A stretch of 64,000 nt of DNA from Eretmocerus hayati (taxonomy: Eukaryota; Arthropoda; Insecta; Hymenoptera; Aphelinidae), in the NCBI GenBank assembly GCA_029851415.1, contig CM056744.1, forward strand, positions 86,336,907 through 86,400,906, written 5' to 3'. The stretch's first letter is position 1; each line of letters begins with the position of its first letter. Below, piece by piece: positions 33,101-45,577 of this stretch. The notes below the pieces were generated by a model, which saw nothing but the letters and a program-made list of their open reading frames with translations, was not told the origin of the DNA and ran no database searches. A program made the position numbers and the translations under genes.

Positions 33101-36100
33101 CGAGTTTCCGTCGTCAAAATTTGGACGTGTGAAGTATAATCATCTAAAAATTTTTACACTTTTCATATTCAAAATATCCAGTTCATTTTCGATCGAGAAC
33201 TATGATGGGTTCAGGATATGATTATACAGGGAGGACACTGTTTCTAATCAAAATCAAACGTATCAATAATACTTTCGAAATGCTAGTTCTCACCCCAAAA
33301 CAACATTCACAAATTCATTGAAAAATTTTGAAATGATGTTTTTCCAAGATTCATGAACCGTTAATGGAATAAAATGATCGTTGAGAATGATATATCGCGC
33401 AATGAATATTGGAGAGTGCTCGTCCTCAACCACTTTATATGCAGATAAAAGAGAGTATCGTTGGAGTGGCCTAATGGGATACATGTACGTGACCAAGCTA
33501 ATTTACATCAAAATATTTGGCAATCTCGTCCACTGATAATACAAATATTCATCTCATGAATAAATTCGATATAGTTGCATACAATTTTGAGCAGAGTTGC
33601 AGTTTCACTTTGCAGGAAATTTGTATGCTTATGCGAATGATGGGAAACTCGTGTCCATTTAAATATGTTCGTGCAACTGAAAACTGACCCTTCAACTGAA
33701 TTCGATGAAATATACGGGCCAACTTTGAATTGAAACTCTTCCATCCGTGGAAATTTGGTCACGTTAGTTTGAGGGATGTAGCATCATTAATATGATGAAC
33801 TCGTATGTTACAGAATTTTGCAAATGCTACATTTTCCCAATAAATTTATATTGTTTGACTTTCTGTCGAATTTTCGGATATTGAATTGAGTTGTTTCTGC
33901 GTGCATAATAGGATTTATGTATTCTCCTCGTTTCAAAATATTTATATCGAAATGCGGAATGAACGATCATCTCGTAACACATTTGATCATTTCAAAGATA
34001 TCTAAGATCGCCCATCGAATCCTCTTATCTCATAAAATTTGAGCATCTTTTCCAAATCGGTCACATTCATTAGTTGATTCATGGATGATTCTCTTCATTT
34101 GTTCTGACAAAAATTCTAGAAGTAACAAACTTAATCAAAACAAAAAAAAATTACAAAAAAAGAAACAAAAAGGGGAACACACCCTCTTTCTCGCTATTTT
34201 TGAGGAAGAGGATCACACTTTGAACCAAAATCCATTGAAACATTCTCCGTGGACTTTGAGCGTCTACTGTCTGCAATGCTACAAACATGTTCCATGCAGA
34301 GCAAGGATCATTTTTCAATTTTCTATGTGGTATGAGTCAGAGGAGCAATTGTCAATTTCATTTGCCCTGTAGATATACCACTCTGACCCAAAAAATGTGA
34401 TAGCAAATATCCGTGGTGATTCTCACATCTCCGTTCAAGATTACCCTTCGAGTCAGAAAAATATCGTGTCAGGGTCTAGGCTAATTGAACCAATCAAAAT
34501 TGCTTTGAGAGTCACATTCTCCTGAATACCAACCTTCCAAATTATAGGATCCAGCGACCATACCAAAAAATGTCAAGAATCAAATTCAATGATGTCGGTC
34601 CAGGCAATCCTTCAAAATCCTTTTATTTTCTTTTTTACTAACGAATTTTTGACCTCTTTTCGAGGTTATTATGCGGAAATGGAATCCAAACCTCCGAAGC
34701 CACCAGAAAGCACTTGTGAAAATTCACATTGGTGCCGGCCGAGATTCGAACCCCAGCCCTCTGCGTTGAAGGCAAGGACCTTATCCACGAAGCCGCGGTG
34801 GCTTCAACCTTCGGGATCCTTCAAAATTAGTTTCAACAGTAAACATGCAATCTAACATAAAAATTAATATCCACAGTGGCCAAAGAGCCCACTCGGCATC
34901 CTAATCCTGGCTCACTGTACGCTGTCAGGTTTTGTACCAGTGAGTCCACCTCAACATCATCATCATCATCATCCAGCCACATCATACATGCATTTCCACG
35001 GACCCGTAGAAGGCCCTGAATATGAGATCAAGGTTCCATACGTCGACCCCCACGAACATCATGGAAGTAGTGGTGGTGGTCATGGCTCTCACGGACACGA
35101 GCCAGTTTTCGTTCACGACTATGTCGCTCATCCAAAGTACCAGTTTTCTTATGGAGTCGAGGATCACCACACGGGTGACTTTCACAGCCAGAAAGAGTCA
35201 CGAGACGGTAAGTTGTTGTTGTTGTTACTGTACTAACTATAACTGTAGGATTCATTGGATGGATATAAAACCGATATATGCCCGTGGCAAGCGTTTGCCA
35301 CCTGTTTTTTTTTCGATTGACGCGCTCGTCTAATTACGTTCACTTTCATGCGTAAACGAGATAGAAAGAGATGAAAAGAGACGGGTTGTTGTAAAGAACG
35401 AATTATATTACGTTTAGTGAATGAGAGAGAGAGTCAGAATCACTCAGAGCTAAGATCAACGGAAGCTTTCCCCTTGCGGGCCTTCCTGTCGAGACGAGAT
35501 GTATGGGAAACGATTTTGCTGACAGTTGTCGATGTCAGTCACTCGATGGCGTCTTGATTAGTTGGATATTCCTTCTAGGTTTTGTTTTTAAAGCAAGTTC
35601 GGAAACCCGTTTCCGTGAGTCGTGAGATCTTGCTTGCTGCGAGATAATTGTCTTGTGCTTGATGCGTCGATCATGTGATTTTTTGAGAGTTTTCCTCGTA
35701 TGACTGGATTTGATAGTGAGTTTGTAGTAGGCATGAACGAGAATTTAGTGTACTCTTTCTAATGAATTTTGATTCATCCAATGATGACATTTTAGGATCA
35801 GATATCTTTTCTCGGGTGATTAGGAGTTGATTTTATCAACATGTTTGGTAGAAAGTCTTTTTCTTCTACATCTCATGAGTGATTGCATGTACCGCAGACA
35901 ATCAAACTTATTAGAGACTCATGACTCCCTTTTTCCAAATATCTGACTCGTATCTGCTCAAAGATACTCACCATAGATGAAAATGATGGCAATTTAGTCC
36001 TTCATTGACATTAGTTGTGACCAAAATAAATTTCACCCGTTGACAGTCGTGTCAACCAAGGTACAAGACTAGCTCATGAACAATCCAAAACTACAGAAAA

Positions 36101-39100
36101 ATTGGATTTGCAGGCAAGAAGATAACGCGTGTTAACGATTCCTGATCGATGGTCCAAATCCTCGTTTCAAAATCTGATTACCTGATATTACAGTCGATTG
36201 TATGACAAAATAAATCTTGTGGTCGGATGGAGAAATTGATTCTACGACACACACGATAGGATCCATGATATCAAGCCAAATCAGATGAACGGGCACCGAA
36301 AATCTATTCTACACTCCTCACTCCCAAACTTTGCCTTTTAATCAAACTTCTGCTCATTTTTTAACAACGCCATTGCTTCTCTGAACTCGAATCAATCTCC
36401 TTGCTCAGTTTCGTAAGTCAAACGTCTCGTGTTTCATAGAAGTAGTTGATTTTTGGAAGCTTAGCACATTTCGAGACTCCAAATCTAAACCAACCAGCCA
36501 CTTTCCCGATATTCATACAAAAAAATGGTGATCCAAATATATCCAAAGGTGCAAAAGACTTGATAAAAATCTTACTGGAACATGATGGAAGTATTCAAGC
36601 TTGAGAATTCCTCTTCATCCCGATAAAGACAGTGCATGCTTGCAAGTTCTAGTAAATACGGAAAAAACGCTGGAAGAATAATATCCAAAAAACTGTGCCC
36701 CAAGGGAAAATATGGCAGAGTTTTCCCAGCGCCAAATTCCAGAGAGCAAAATTGAATTCAAAGACAATCCAGCGTTCGTGTTGTTCCACGAGTGTAGCAA
36801 CTTTTTGATGACTTCCATTTTCAAATTAGAGAGTCTGCGCATCCTCCACTCATCTGACTCTATTCACCTGTCTCCGTATGCCTCATGTCAACTTTCTCTG
36901 CTTTTAGTTCACTAATGCAAGTATGCACAATGCGAAAAAAATGAGTCTATAAAATGCTCAAATCTTTTCCAGAATCATAATTTGATGAACAAGTTGAGTG
37001 AGCTCGTCAGAAGATAATGCCCCTCTTTCTGAAAAGTGAGTTCATTTACATTTTAAAAAGAGAGGAAAGCTTCTGCATTCAGGAAAGGTATGAGGTGAAG
37101 AATTTTCACATCCATTTTGAATATTTGAGAATCTCCTCTACAAATGCATCACTCAAGTATCCCTCGGAGGTAAATTTTATATCTGATGAATGAAAAACAA
37201 ATTGATGAATCCAATTCAGAATGTATGACTTGATGATTCACTTCATACGAAAAAATTTTTCATGTACAAGAAAAGCATGGAATGAAAGGGCCGGTGGATT
37301 GCTCAAGAGTCTGAATGTGCCACTCGGTAGATAGATTGACAGTGAGCTGATTTGGTGGTGTGCGGTACCAACTTTATTTGAGAGTAGTATTTTTGCTGTA
37401 ATAAAAACACGGGAGAGTTTCACTACGTGACCTCTGCTTCAACGTAGTTTTATCACTCCATGTAGTCGTCATGGAGTTGCTTCGAATTTCTCCAGAGGAT
37501 ATAAAGTTACACAGCATATTCACGTGAAACTCTCGAAAGGGGGATCTCATTCACAATTTTTTGATGGGACATATTCGTATGCATTTGCTCTCAAGCCTTG
37601 AAAATATACGGGACTGTACACTTTTCCTCGTTTCCGCTCCATGAACACGTCGGAATCCGTGGAAAATTCATCACCATCCCATAAAACGAAGATTTGGATT
37701 CTACACTTTATTCATGCTATGTAGTAATTTGAGTTTATGATTAAAATATTGCTATCAAGATGTATGATTGTATCCGAACAATAAAAATCACAATGAATGA
37801 GAATTGTTTTGCCAGTTAAATATTTCATATTAGAGAATCGTTCACTGCTGTCATGGAATAAGTATCACCACTGGAACATATAGGTGCTTTTTGTGATTCC
37901 TTTAGAAAGAGTCTGCAATAGTCCTTGCAAATGTTTCGTAATAAAATGAGCACGTGTCACTAGTCAGTCTCAACTCCATGTAACCCGTCAATTTGATGGT
38001 ATAATTCAGAACCCTTTTTCCGAAAAACTTCTTCCACTTCTTTAGAATTATGATCCTTACACACTGGTTATGTTCCAGGAAACGATCATTCTCCACAATG
38101 CTGGTAAGGTTTTAGGATGAGACAAGTCTCAGAGGAAGGGCTACGCATGCTTGCCTTCGCGTTCTCTAACGTATTGTGGTCAAACCAACATTATTGCCTT
38201 TTCTCAGATCACCAAATCATCTTTTCTCAGACAATCGTACGGGCTCAGCCCTAAGGAGGAATTAGTTTGAAATATCGTGGATCTCTCTTCGACAGAACCA
38301 CGGATATTTGAAGTCTGGAACAAAATCCAATTATAAGTGATTAAGATCTAGTTGTGTGTGAGGGTGAGTAAGGCCTAAGTGATTGAGTCCTATGCAGGAG
38401 TCCAACGTTGGTCCCTTCCATTGAGATGGAAATCGGTAGTTAGTAATATGTTGACGTGCTGATTGAGCATATCTCAACCTCCCGCACACGGGGGCCATCT
38501 GGGTAGGGCCTGCCGGCACGGCGGAACTAGACCTTAAACCTAAACCAAAGTTTTTTCTTTCCAGTTCATCTTCGTCTCTAGATAATCAAACTTCGAAAGT
38601 AGCTCTAACTGAGGAGCAGGAATGAAAATTCTTCGGAAAATATCCTCATTCCTCACATATCATAACAGAAACTGATGGGTGGAGAATCAGAAGGATGTTT
38701 TGTCACCTTTAAATTATTATTGAATCTAGTGACGAGGATGGTAGCCAGTGCAAGGATTCTTTGAGAGCTATTCATCCGCCTCAATTGATAAATCGATCGA
38801 TAATTGAGAGATAATGATCTGACTCACTTTTGTACTATCCGGCTTTGGATCACTAGGGAAGAACCTTTAGTGCAGAACCTGTATTCTACGGAGACTGTCT
38901 TAGTCATTCTGTTTTTGAAGGGAAAGAAGCTCCCTCGAAGTATTTAATACTAGGAGTTTTTGATCGTAGAATGAAGCTGGAGAGGCTACGAAAATTTGCT
39001 CAGTTAGTTTGTCCATGTTATTATATTCTTCAAAATGGGCGCATATGGACGAGATTCATATCTCCGACTGAAAACTAAGATGGGAAGACCATTTTTCCAA

Positions 39101-40694
39101 TCAATCCCATTCTATAATGTTCATGAATGCATTGATTTTAATGTGAAAATCAACACTTTGCTCAAGTTAAGCGATCTTATGATAGTTTCAAAGTGATTAC
39201 ATGACATGAAGCATTCTTCATCAACCAGCGGACAAATTAAAATTTCCCAGTCTTGATACTGTTATAATTTTCTATGTAGACTTCTATCTACGATTATGAC
39301 TGCTATCGCTTACATTTTACTGTTACAATATCATAGAGTATTTCACGTTCCAGATAATTCACTAGCAGGATCAAACAGATCATGGAATTGTATAACATAA
39401 CTTCCTTACGAGTAACACTGAAGCTCATTTCACAATCTGATTCACATTTCAAATGAAGATCAAGAAGATCACTTCCCCACATGGCAATTATCATCACGGA
39501 AAAGCACGTACTCGATACCGGATGAACTTCTCAAACAAGTAACATTTCATCAGAGACTTGCCACGTGCCTTTACTCTCTCAAGACGAACAAATCTCTAAG
39601 AAATCGATCAAGTTCGCCAGCAAGCGTGAAGAAAAGTAGTAGCTCGTTTACGGAACGACGACGTGCTATACCAATCGCACCTAACCCATCTCCCGCAACG
39701 ATCTTGTTGAAACTGAACTCGCTTTGCCACAGATCTAACTCGCTCATCTCAAATCCAGTCTTGCCGGAAAATCCGAGAACTTCTTCCACCGTCATTAAGT
39801 TTACTTCTACTTTTGATAGGCACGCACGCAACGAATTCAACCTTTTGTAAACTCATACTTCGCGCTCGAGTGCATTCACACTCGATTTCGATGCGCCACC
39901 AGTCATATACTGTGTAACGTTGCCGTATGTAATACTATTGCGCTCTTAGAAAGTTGCACACTCTTGAAGAAAAAAACGCGTGTGTCCACTACTGGAAAAA
40001 ATAGCTTATATTGTTTCCTATGCCGTATCTCGAGTTGAAATCGATTAAATTAACGCCCTCAATGATAGAACTTCTGAATTCTCTGAATATGAATTGTTAT
40101 ACAATATCTTAGTATTACAACTATCATAGTCATATTATCTTGCTGAGCCAGTGCCAATAGACTGGTTGAGTCGCACTTTTGTGTCGCTTAGATCTCGAAG
40201 GACCAAGGAATCGTCTAACAATTCTGAACCATCTGAAAACGAACTCAAAAATGAAAGTTCATGATAGCACCTGACTCGTGGACTTATCTCACTAGGAAAA
40301 AAAAAAAAATTAGGTGATCAGATAATACAGGCCTGATTGCAATGTGAAAATATATAATTTCCTGACCCATTAAAGGAAAAGATCTCCAATTATCAGCTCA
40401 GAACAATTGAGATCTTCAATTTTACATGATCAAATTTTAATCACCACAGGTAGCAGCGTAACGGGTGAATACAGTGTGAGTGAACCTGGTGGCCGTTTAC
40501 GAATCGTGAGCTACCGCGCTGACAAGGATGGCTTCCACGCGGTAGTGCATACGTCTGGCAAAAACGAGCACCACGGAACGACGCAGAGTTTTGGCTATCC
40601 CGAATCAGCCCAAGCGTCGAGCGTGAACGAGCAGCAGCAGGAGGCACTACAAAATACCTACCCGGCAACGTTTCCCGAGCAGGAAGGATACTAG
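30115..40694 (+). CDS. RR-family cuticular protein, three coding exons
   Basis: Coding exons are 30115-30129 (MMISE), 34877-35207 and 40450-40694 (TAG stop), with GT..AG boundaries and phases 0 and 1 that keep one 196-residue frame. Residues 1 to about 25 form a signal peptide (hydrophobic LGILILAHCTLSGFV). Residues 32-37 are a six-His tract, and 60-80 are rich in His and Gly. The chitin-binding Rebers-Riddiford domain (chitin_bind_4) spans about 90-149: HPKYQFSYGV, HTGDFHSQKESRDG, VTGEYSVSEPGGR, YRADKDGF and AVV are the family landmarks. The tail is Gln-rich. The N-terminal half of the domain is RR-2-like (HTGD..SQ.E.RDG), while YRADKDGF has the shorter RR-1 spacing. The protein should be secreted by epidermis and bind chitin in cuticle. 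A tiny first exon holding only the first few codons, followed by a long intron, is the usual architecture of this family and supports the chosen start. The exon 1 assignment rests on that, the TATA box and frame continuity. Confidence 0.9.
31643..31934. repeat. Pair of alternating CG hairpins in intron 1
   Basis: TGCGCGCGCAGCGCGCGCA at 31643-31661 and CGCGCGCAACGCGCGCG at 31918-31934 are near-perfect GC-only stems, both preceded by AACCAT. They are 276 bp apart in otherwise AT-rich DNA. They may be the ends or landmarks of a small repeat, but no flanking duplication is evident. Confidence 0.6.
34619..34815 (-). mobile_element. Complete tRNA-derived SINE with 12-bp target duplication
   Basis: ATCCTTCAAAAT at 34607-34618 and 34816-34827 flanks a 197-bp insert. 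On the minus strand its head has the RNA polymerase III A-box (GGCTTCGTGGATAAGGTCC) and B-box (GGGGTTCGAATCTC), followed by GGCCGGCACCA, then a body and an A-rich tail (TAAAAAAGAAAATAAAAGG). Head, body, A-rich end and a long direct duplication are the hallmarks of a LINE-mobilised SINE. It ends 61 bp before the acceptor of exon 2, in antisense orientation to the gene. Confidence 0.85.
35208..40449 (+). other. Intron 2 of the cuticular protein gene (5242 bp)
   Basis: The donor is ACG|GTAAGT at 35208 and the acceptor AATCACCACAG ends at 40449. It splits the RR domain between SRD and G. Contents: a (TTG)n run at the donor, a purine-rich GAGAGAGA run near 35423, a small inverted repeat at 37408-37543 (GAGAGTTTCACTACGTGA with its inverse), and a GC-rich minus-strand block at 38331-38540 (MPAGPTQMAPVCGRLRYAQS reading) that may be a retroelement scrap. 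An 89-codon minus-strand ORF (39840-39571) looks moderately coding but has no recognised domain. None is supported as a gene. Confidence 0.78.
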
Positions 40695-40980
40695 ACCACA
40701 TCAACGTGTTGGATTGTTTCCCTGAGGGCATTAGATCGGTCAAATTGACGATGAGATGATGGCTGTCTGACAAATACTCAAATGTTCTGTTGTACCTGAC
40801 GCCCAGGGCATTCTGGGCTCTAACCATGTACTGACGGTGATTGCTCCGAGAGGCTTGATGCGTGAGATAAAATTGAAGTATCAAAGAGCTTTGAAATCTC
40901 TTTGAAGGGACTCCATTTGTGAATTTTTGGTTGAATGATGCAGATTTTGTAAATAAATATTAGTGATACAAGTTTGGAGG
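40695..40980 (+). terminator. 3' UTR with polyadenylation signal
   Basis: AATAAA at 40952-40957 lies about 260 bases after the stop codon of the cuticular protein gene. Cleavage would be expected about 15-25 bases later, near 40970-40980. No other canonical signal occurs sooner. Confidence 0.65.
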
Positions 40981-41239
40981 AAAGCATTAAATTGAGTGTA
41001 TTCATCCAGAATATTTCCACAGTTTTTACGAATTCCGAGATTATACCTACTCCTGATTCCTCAAACTTCTTGCGGCAGATGGAATATGAATAAGTGAGTG
41101 TACGGATATTGGCATCCTGGTGAGTGGCTTAAACCAGCCCCATTCCTTTACGGCCGTTAACAGGCTTTTCGAAGACATTGTGCCCTTGAGAGTACAGGAG
41201 ATTTCCCGAATAATCGGAATTTTGTGATATAATTTTTGT

Positions 41240-41400
41240 GTGTATTGTCTACCGTGTCATCCGAGACACAAGGTCCTTATTCCAATCAGGAACATACCAG
41301 TAGATCTCTCTTCTCAGAAAGAATTTCGAATTCGAACCTAGTTCTCTCCAAGCGCTGAGTTTCATTAGCGACTGAGCTACGACCGCTCTCGGACGTAAAT
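41240..41400 (-). mobile_element. tRNA-derived SINE-like sequence
   Basis: Minus-strand reading gives GAGAGCGGTCGTAGCTCAGT (A-box) and, about 40 bases on, CTAGGTTCGAATTC (B-box), the layout of a tRNA-derived Pol III promoter. It is followed by a body that includes CTTGTGTCTCGGATGACACG. The 3' end and target duplication are not clear, so the limits are approximate. It differs in sequence from the SINE at 34619 and is a separate family. A decayed tRNA gene is the alternative. Confidence 0.6.
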
Positions 41401-42560
41401 TTTAGAGCTATATGTAATAAATAAGCAAGTGAAGGGAGCTGAAAGTTCAGGAATTCTGATGACAACAAACAGCCAAATCTGTCGATTGTTTCATTGGTGC
41501 TAGCACTGGCAGGGTCAGAAGTCATATGTCGAAGAAAATCTTCAAATTGGATGATTTCTTCCTGATGCTGATTCTTTCCAAGTTAATCTCGTTCAAGCTA
41601 ACGGAAAACATCAGGACAAATCCGTTATCTATTCACGTGTCCGGCCAATTTTTCATACTTGATCCATATTTCGAATAAAAAAAACATCACCGTTAACTAC
41701 CAAATCATTTTGAGAAAATTGGTTTTGACAATTTTGGCCAAATGCTATTGGGCCCCCATATTTCTTGATCTTTCGATCCTCATGAAAAAAGATGAGCACA
41801 CACGTTATAGCTCTGTACTCAAATACTCTGTACTGACGGAAAATATCATGGATACTGATCCATGGTTTCTTCCAAGGAAGTGCTTAGTTCCTGCAAAAAT
41901 TTCGACCAGAAAGTGATTCCCTGAAAAAGTCGATACTCGATGAGATGATCGTTGAATTTCCGTGGGATATCCGAAGGATACATGGAAAACAGATAATCAT
42001 AGGGGAGATACCTGCATGAGGGTTCGCATAGAAACGAGCAGTAGCTTGTTTATATCCGCTTACTGCGGATGAGCTGACAGCTAGAGTGGTGCTCATATCG
42101 GAGAGCAATCCCGTGATATGAACTTCTGATGACATCAGATTACGCCTGAGGGCCTCGAGCGCTTAGGCCTGGATTCTCGTGAAGCTAACGACTGAACTGG
42201 GACACGGAAACTCGAATCGATTGATCTTTTTTTTTCTTTTATCAAGCTTTATCAGCTCCATTACAGAGCTATTCAGCTACAATAATTCAATAATTTGATA
42301 ATTTGTACATGTCGTGAAATAAACTTAGAAAGAGAGAGAAAGAAAAATTATACACAGCAGTACAAAGATTTACTTAAGCTAATTTCTCGTATCATTGATA
42401 CATTTCATATACACTTAGATTGCAATCATTCAAGAATTTAACTATACAACGTGATTATAAAGTACTCGACCAGCCGGGAAATTCCGAAAGTCCGGCGCGT
42501 TGTGAGTTTTGCAATTTTTTCTCGAAGTTATTCGAGTCGATTTGGAAATTTGCGTGGATG
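41401..42560. other. Intergenic, nothing supported
   Basis: No gene or repeat is supported. A purine-rich run lies near 42330-42350 and a short GC-rich palindromic patch near 42146-42170. Confidence 0.45.
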
Positions 42561-43064
42561 TTGAAAATTATCAGATTGTTGTGATCAGATGGATCTGAAA
42601 AGGGATCAAAGGGATCAGTCGCGCAAGGATCACATGAGATTAGCAGAGGGATCAGTTTGTTTTGCTGCCACACATGTGGTCTGGTTCCAAGGTTATCTGT
42701 CGGTGCGCCAGTCTCAGTATTCGCACCCCGAGGACGTGGTTGTCGAATTTAGTGGCGGCGTAGATGGTGAATTTAGCGACTGCCGTGCTTTTTATCGTGT
42801 TTCTGGGCCTCGGGGTATCATGGGCGGCCCGTGCTGTTTTTGCTTGTCACGTAGCCGCGCGGTAGATTTCCTTGGTGTAGGAGTGCAGAGCGCGTTGGGG
42901 TTGATTTTTAATTTCGGCCACCACTCTCATTCATCGTGCACCAAGTCGCCTCGCCCGCTGCACCAGGGAGCATTGCTATTGCAGCACTGAGCCCAGAAAG
43001 CGGGTGATCAGTGCCGACGGCGCAAGCAGCAACTCCGCGCGCTGGCAGGTTATACGGAGCGGGG
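42561..43064. other. GC-rich block left of the foldback structure
   Basis: It stands out as CpG-rich. ORFs run on both strands (plus 42589-42990; minus 43237-42908) without recognisable domains. It could be a 5' UTR of a retroelement or a host regulatory or exon region. Confidence 0.35.
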
Positions 43065-43959
43065 CTCGGCAGCTTCTGCTTTGCTATAGCAAGTGAAAAT
43101 TGCTTGATGCTGGCCAAGTGAGATCTGCCGAGTCGACCCGGACTTTTGCCTGGTTGGCTAAGTCCGGCATTCTCCGTCTGCTGCGCATACTGTGTGATGA
43201 CGGCCACAGTACAGTCCGCTGTTTTGTTTACTCGCACAGCTTGTCATATTGTGTGTTGTTGAATGATGGAAACCTGACTCGGCGGCAAGCAATTAAGGAA
43301 GTTTTCAACGAGTGTGATTCGTGAAAATAGTGCGAGCTGAATGATATGCTCCTTGTATTCTGATCCTGTACCGGTCCTCGGCGAGTGTCGATCTGGTCTT
43401 GTACCCGTCCTCGCCCCACTGAAAATGTGTGGCCGCCCGAGCGGCCGCCGCGAAAATTGTTTTTTGCCCAAAAATTCAATTTTTATATTTTTGTTTTCCC
43501 AAAAACCCGAAATAATTTTTGGGAAAAATTTTATATACATCCCACTTACTTCCTTCTTCTTCCAATTGATGGAAATTTTTTGGAGAGAACTAGAGAATAT
43601 CAAGGATCATTACGAGTGGTGTGAACAAAAATACTTAGAAGAAGTTTCCAATGTCAAATCTCCACTTCGTGCGAGTCTGAAACACCAATTCTCCAAATCG
43701 AAGTTTCATGAGTCAGTTTTTCATCAATATGTTCTCTATATTTGAAGCAAAAAAAATGATCTGACGTACTGTCCCTAGTATCTCTATCACCATTCCCCAT
43801 CCGGAGCGTACAGGACATGGTTATTAAACCTACATTTGTTTATTCAAATAAGATGTATTTCCTGATCCGAAGATAGCTAAAATATAATGATGAGACGCTC
43901 ATCAAGGGTGAGTAATATAATGAGGTGATTTTTGCGACTACTCGATTCATCAACGTGGG

Positions 43960-45400
43960 AGAATTGGGGGTTAGAATGAGCGAGGAACACGATATCAATG
44001 AATATGAACAATCTATGACGAAAATATAAACAACAAATCATTAAACGAACATACTCGATAGCACAACAAACACACTCATGAACATGGTATTGAGAAATCT
44101 ACATATTCCTTGAGCACATAACTCAAGAAACCATATGCACATATCCGCACTATCATAAATAGTTAGAATATTCAAGAATAAACTGAAAATCAATATACAC
44201 AACGAATCAGTGAAATTTTATTCAGAATAATATATGATGAAAAGTGACATTAAGATCATCACCTACTCACATGAACACATATACATCCTCAAATATACAT
44301 ATATACTCAAAAAATCAAAATACCCACTCCTCGACGCATTCGTAAAAACATCTTATTAGCCATCAAATCATGGATCGAATTGTTATTTGATATATATTAA
44401 ATGGTTATCTGATAACACTATACATGAATCCCAAATCTCACCATCCATACATATATATATGACAATGAACAGTAAAAGAAAACACACAAAACATATAATT
44501 ACATCAAAAAACCGAAAAACATCGCACAAACACATAAAAATCACACATAACACATACATCCAAAATCGCAACAATTATACTCATCGACACAATACATAAA
44601 ACCGTCATTCAATAATACAAACGGACACATACTCACCATCACAATACATATATATATACTTACACAACTCATAAATCACCTATGACGTTTTCATTAAGAG
44701 CCGGTGACTTCACGTAGTTAGATCGCAATGACAATGTCATTCGAGCGCTGTAAAAGAGTCCTGGGCTGCCTCTAATGATGAAAATTGAGGTGACAAACAC
44801 AAACACGAAAAACACACGCACTCACACACACGCGCACGACGCTCTCACGAATTATCAAGGGTATAGGGGTGGGAGAAAATCTAGTGACTCCGGACGTTCC
44901 TTCGAGTTTCTAATATATAATTAACTCATAGATACGTTTGATACTAGTCGAGAAATTTTGCATGCAAAAGTTACGTCCAAATTTGCCCACAATCAGTAAG
45001 ATGAGACTATCAATAAGGATGATTCACATAGCTCATTCCTACCATATGAGGCATCTAATCATTCGCGTCATTAACATTGCACCGTTTCGTTCATCAAATT
45101 TTTATCACATCGTCACAACTCACATCATTTATACACCTATTATACTCATACATTACTCCATTGCATCCATTCATCACATTCATCCACCACACTACAACAC
45201 TTCGCTACTTTAACATTTCATCAACATCTCTAGTATAATCATAATCATTAACACGCCAATTCAAAGTCCCTCATCATTCTGAACATTCCATACTTCATAT
45301 CACCTACCACACATTCCATTCATCATTCTGCCACTAACTCTACCATCAACTCCGTGCATCCTCCGCATGCACTAATATTACCAATGATACCACGACAACC
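43960..45400. other. Strand-skewed, G-poor A+C-rich stretch
   Basis: The plus strand is dominated by A, C and T, with words such as ACACA, ACATA and CATCA, and few G over about 1.4 kb. A similar stretch resumes at 47690-48180 beyond the 2.1-kb palindrome, so the two were probably continuous. There is no ORF with coding character. (CA)-rich runs lie near 44790-44840. Confidence 0.6.
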
Positions 45401-45577
45401 AAGGAGAGGAAAAAAAGTGGTCTTCGGGAAAATGAAGAGAGCCGCGAAGAGTCAACACAGCTAGTCTTAGGCAAGCGCTTACCAATTCAAAGCTTGCTGG
45501 AAACTTGGCGTAGCGTCGCTGATACAGTAGAACTGAAGAGGATATCAAGACAACATTCTATAATAAGAATAATATAT

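Larger units (their letters stand above)
30130..34876 (+). other. Intron 1 of the cuticular protein gene (4747 bp)
   Basis: The donor is GAG|GTAAAA at 30130 and the acceptor ATATCCACAG at 34867-34876. It is AT-rich and has no internal gene. It contains a SINE near the 3' end and two CpG-rich mini-palindromes (31643-31661 and 31918-31934). Long first introns of cuticle genes often hold regulatory elements, but none can be named here. Confidence 0.78.

Noticed and set aside
39571..39840. 89-codon minus-strand ORF inside intron 2
   Set aside because: Moderately coding-like but with no recognised domain, promoter or splice partners; left as a note under the intron.
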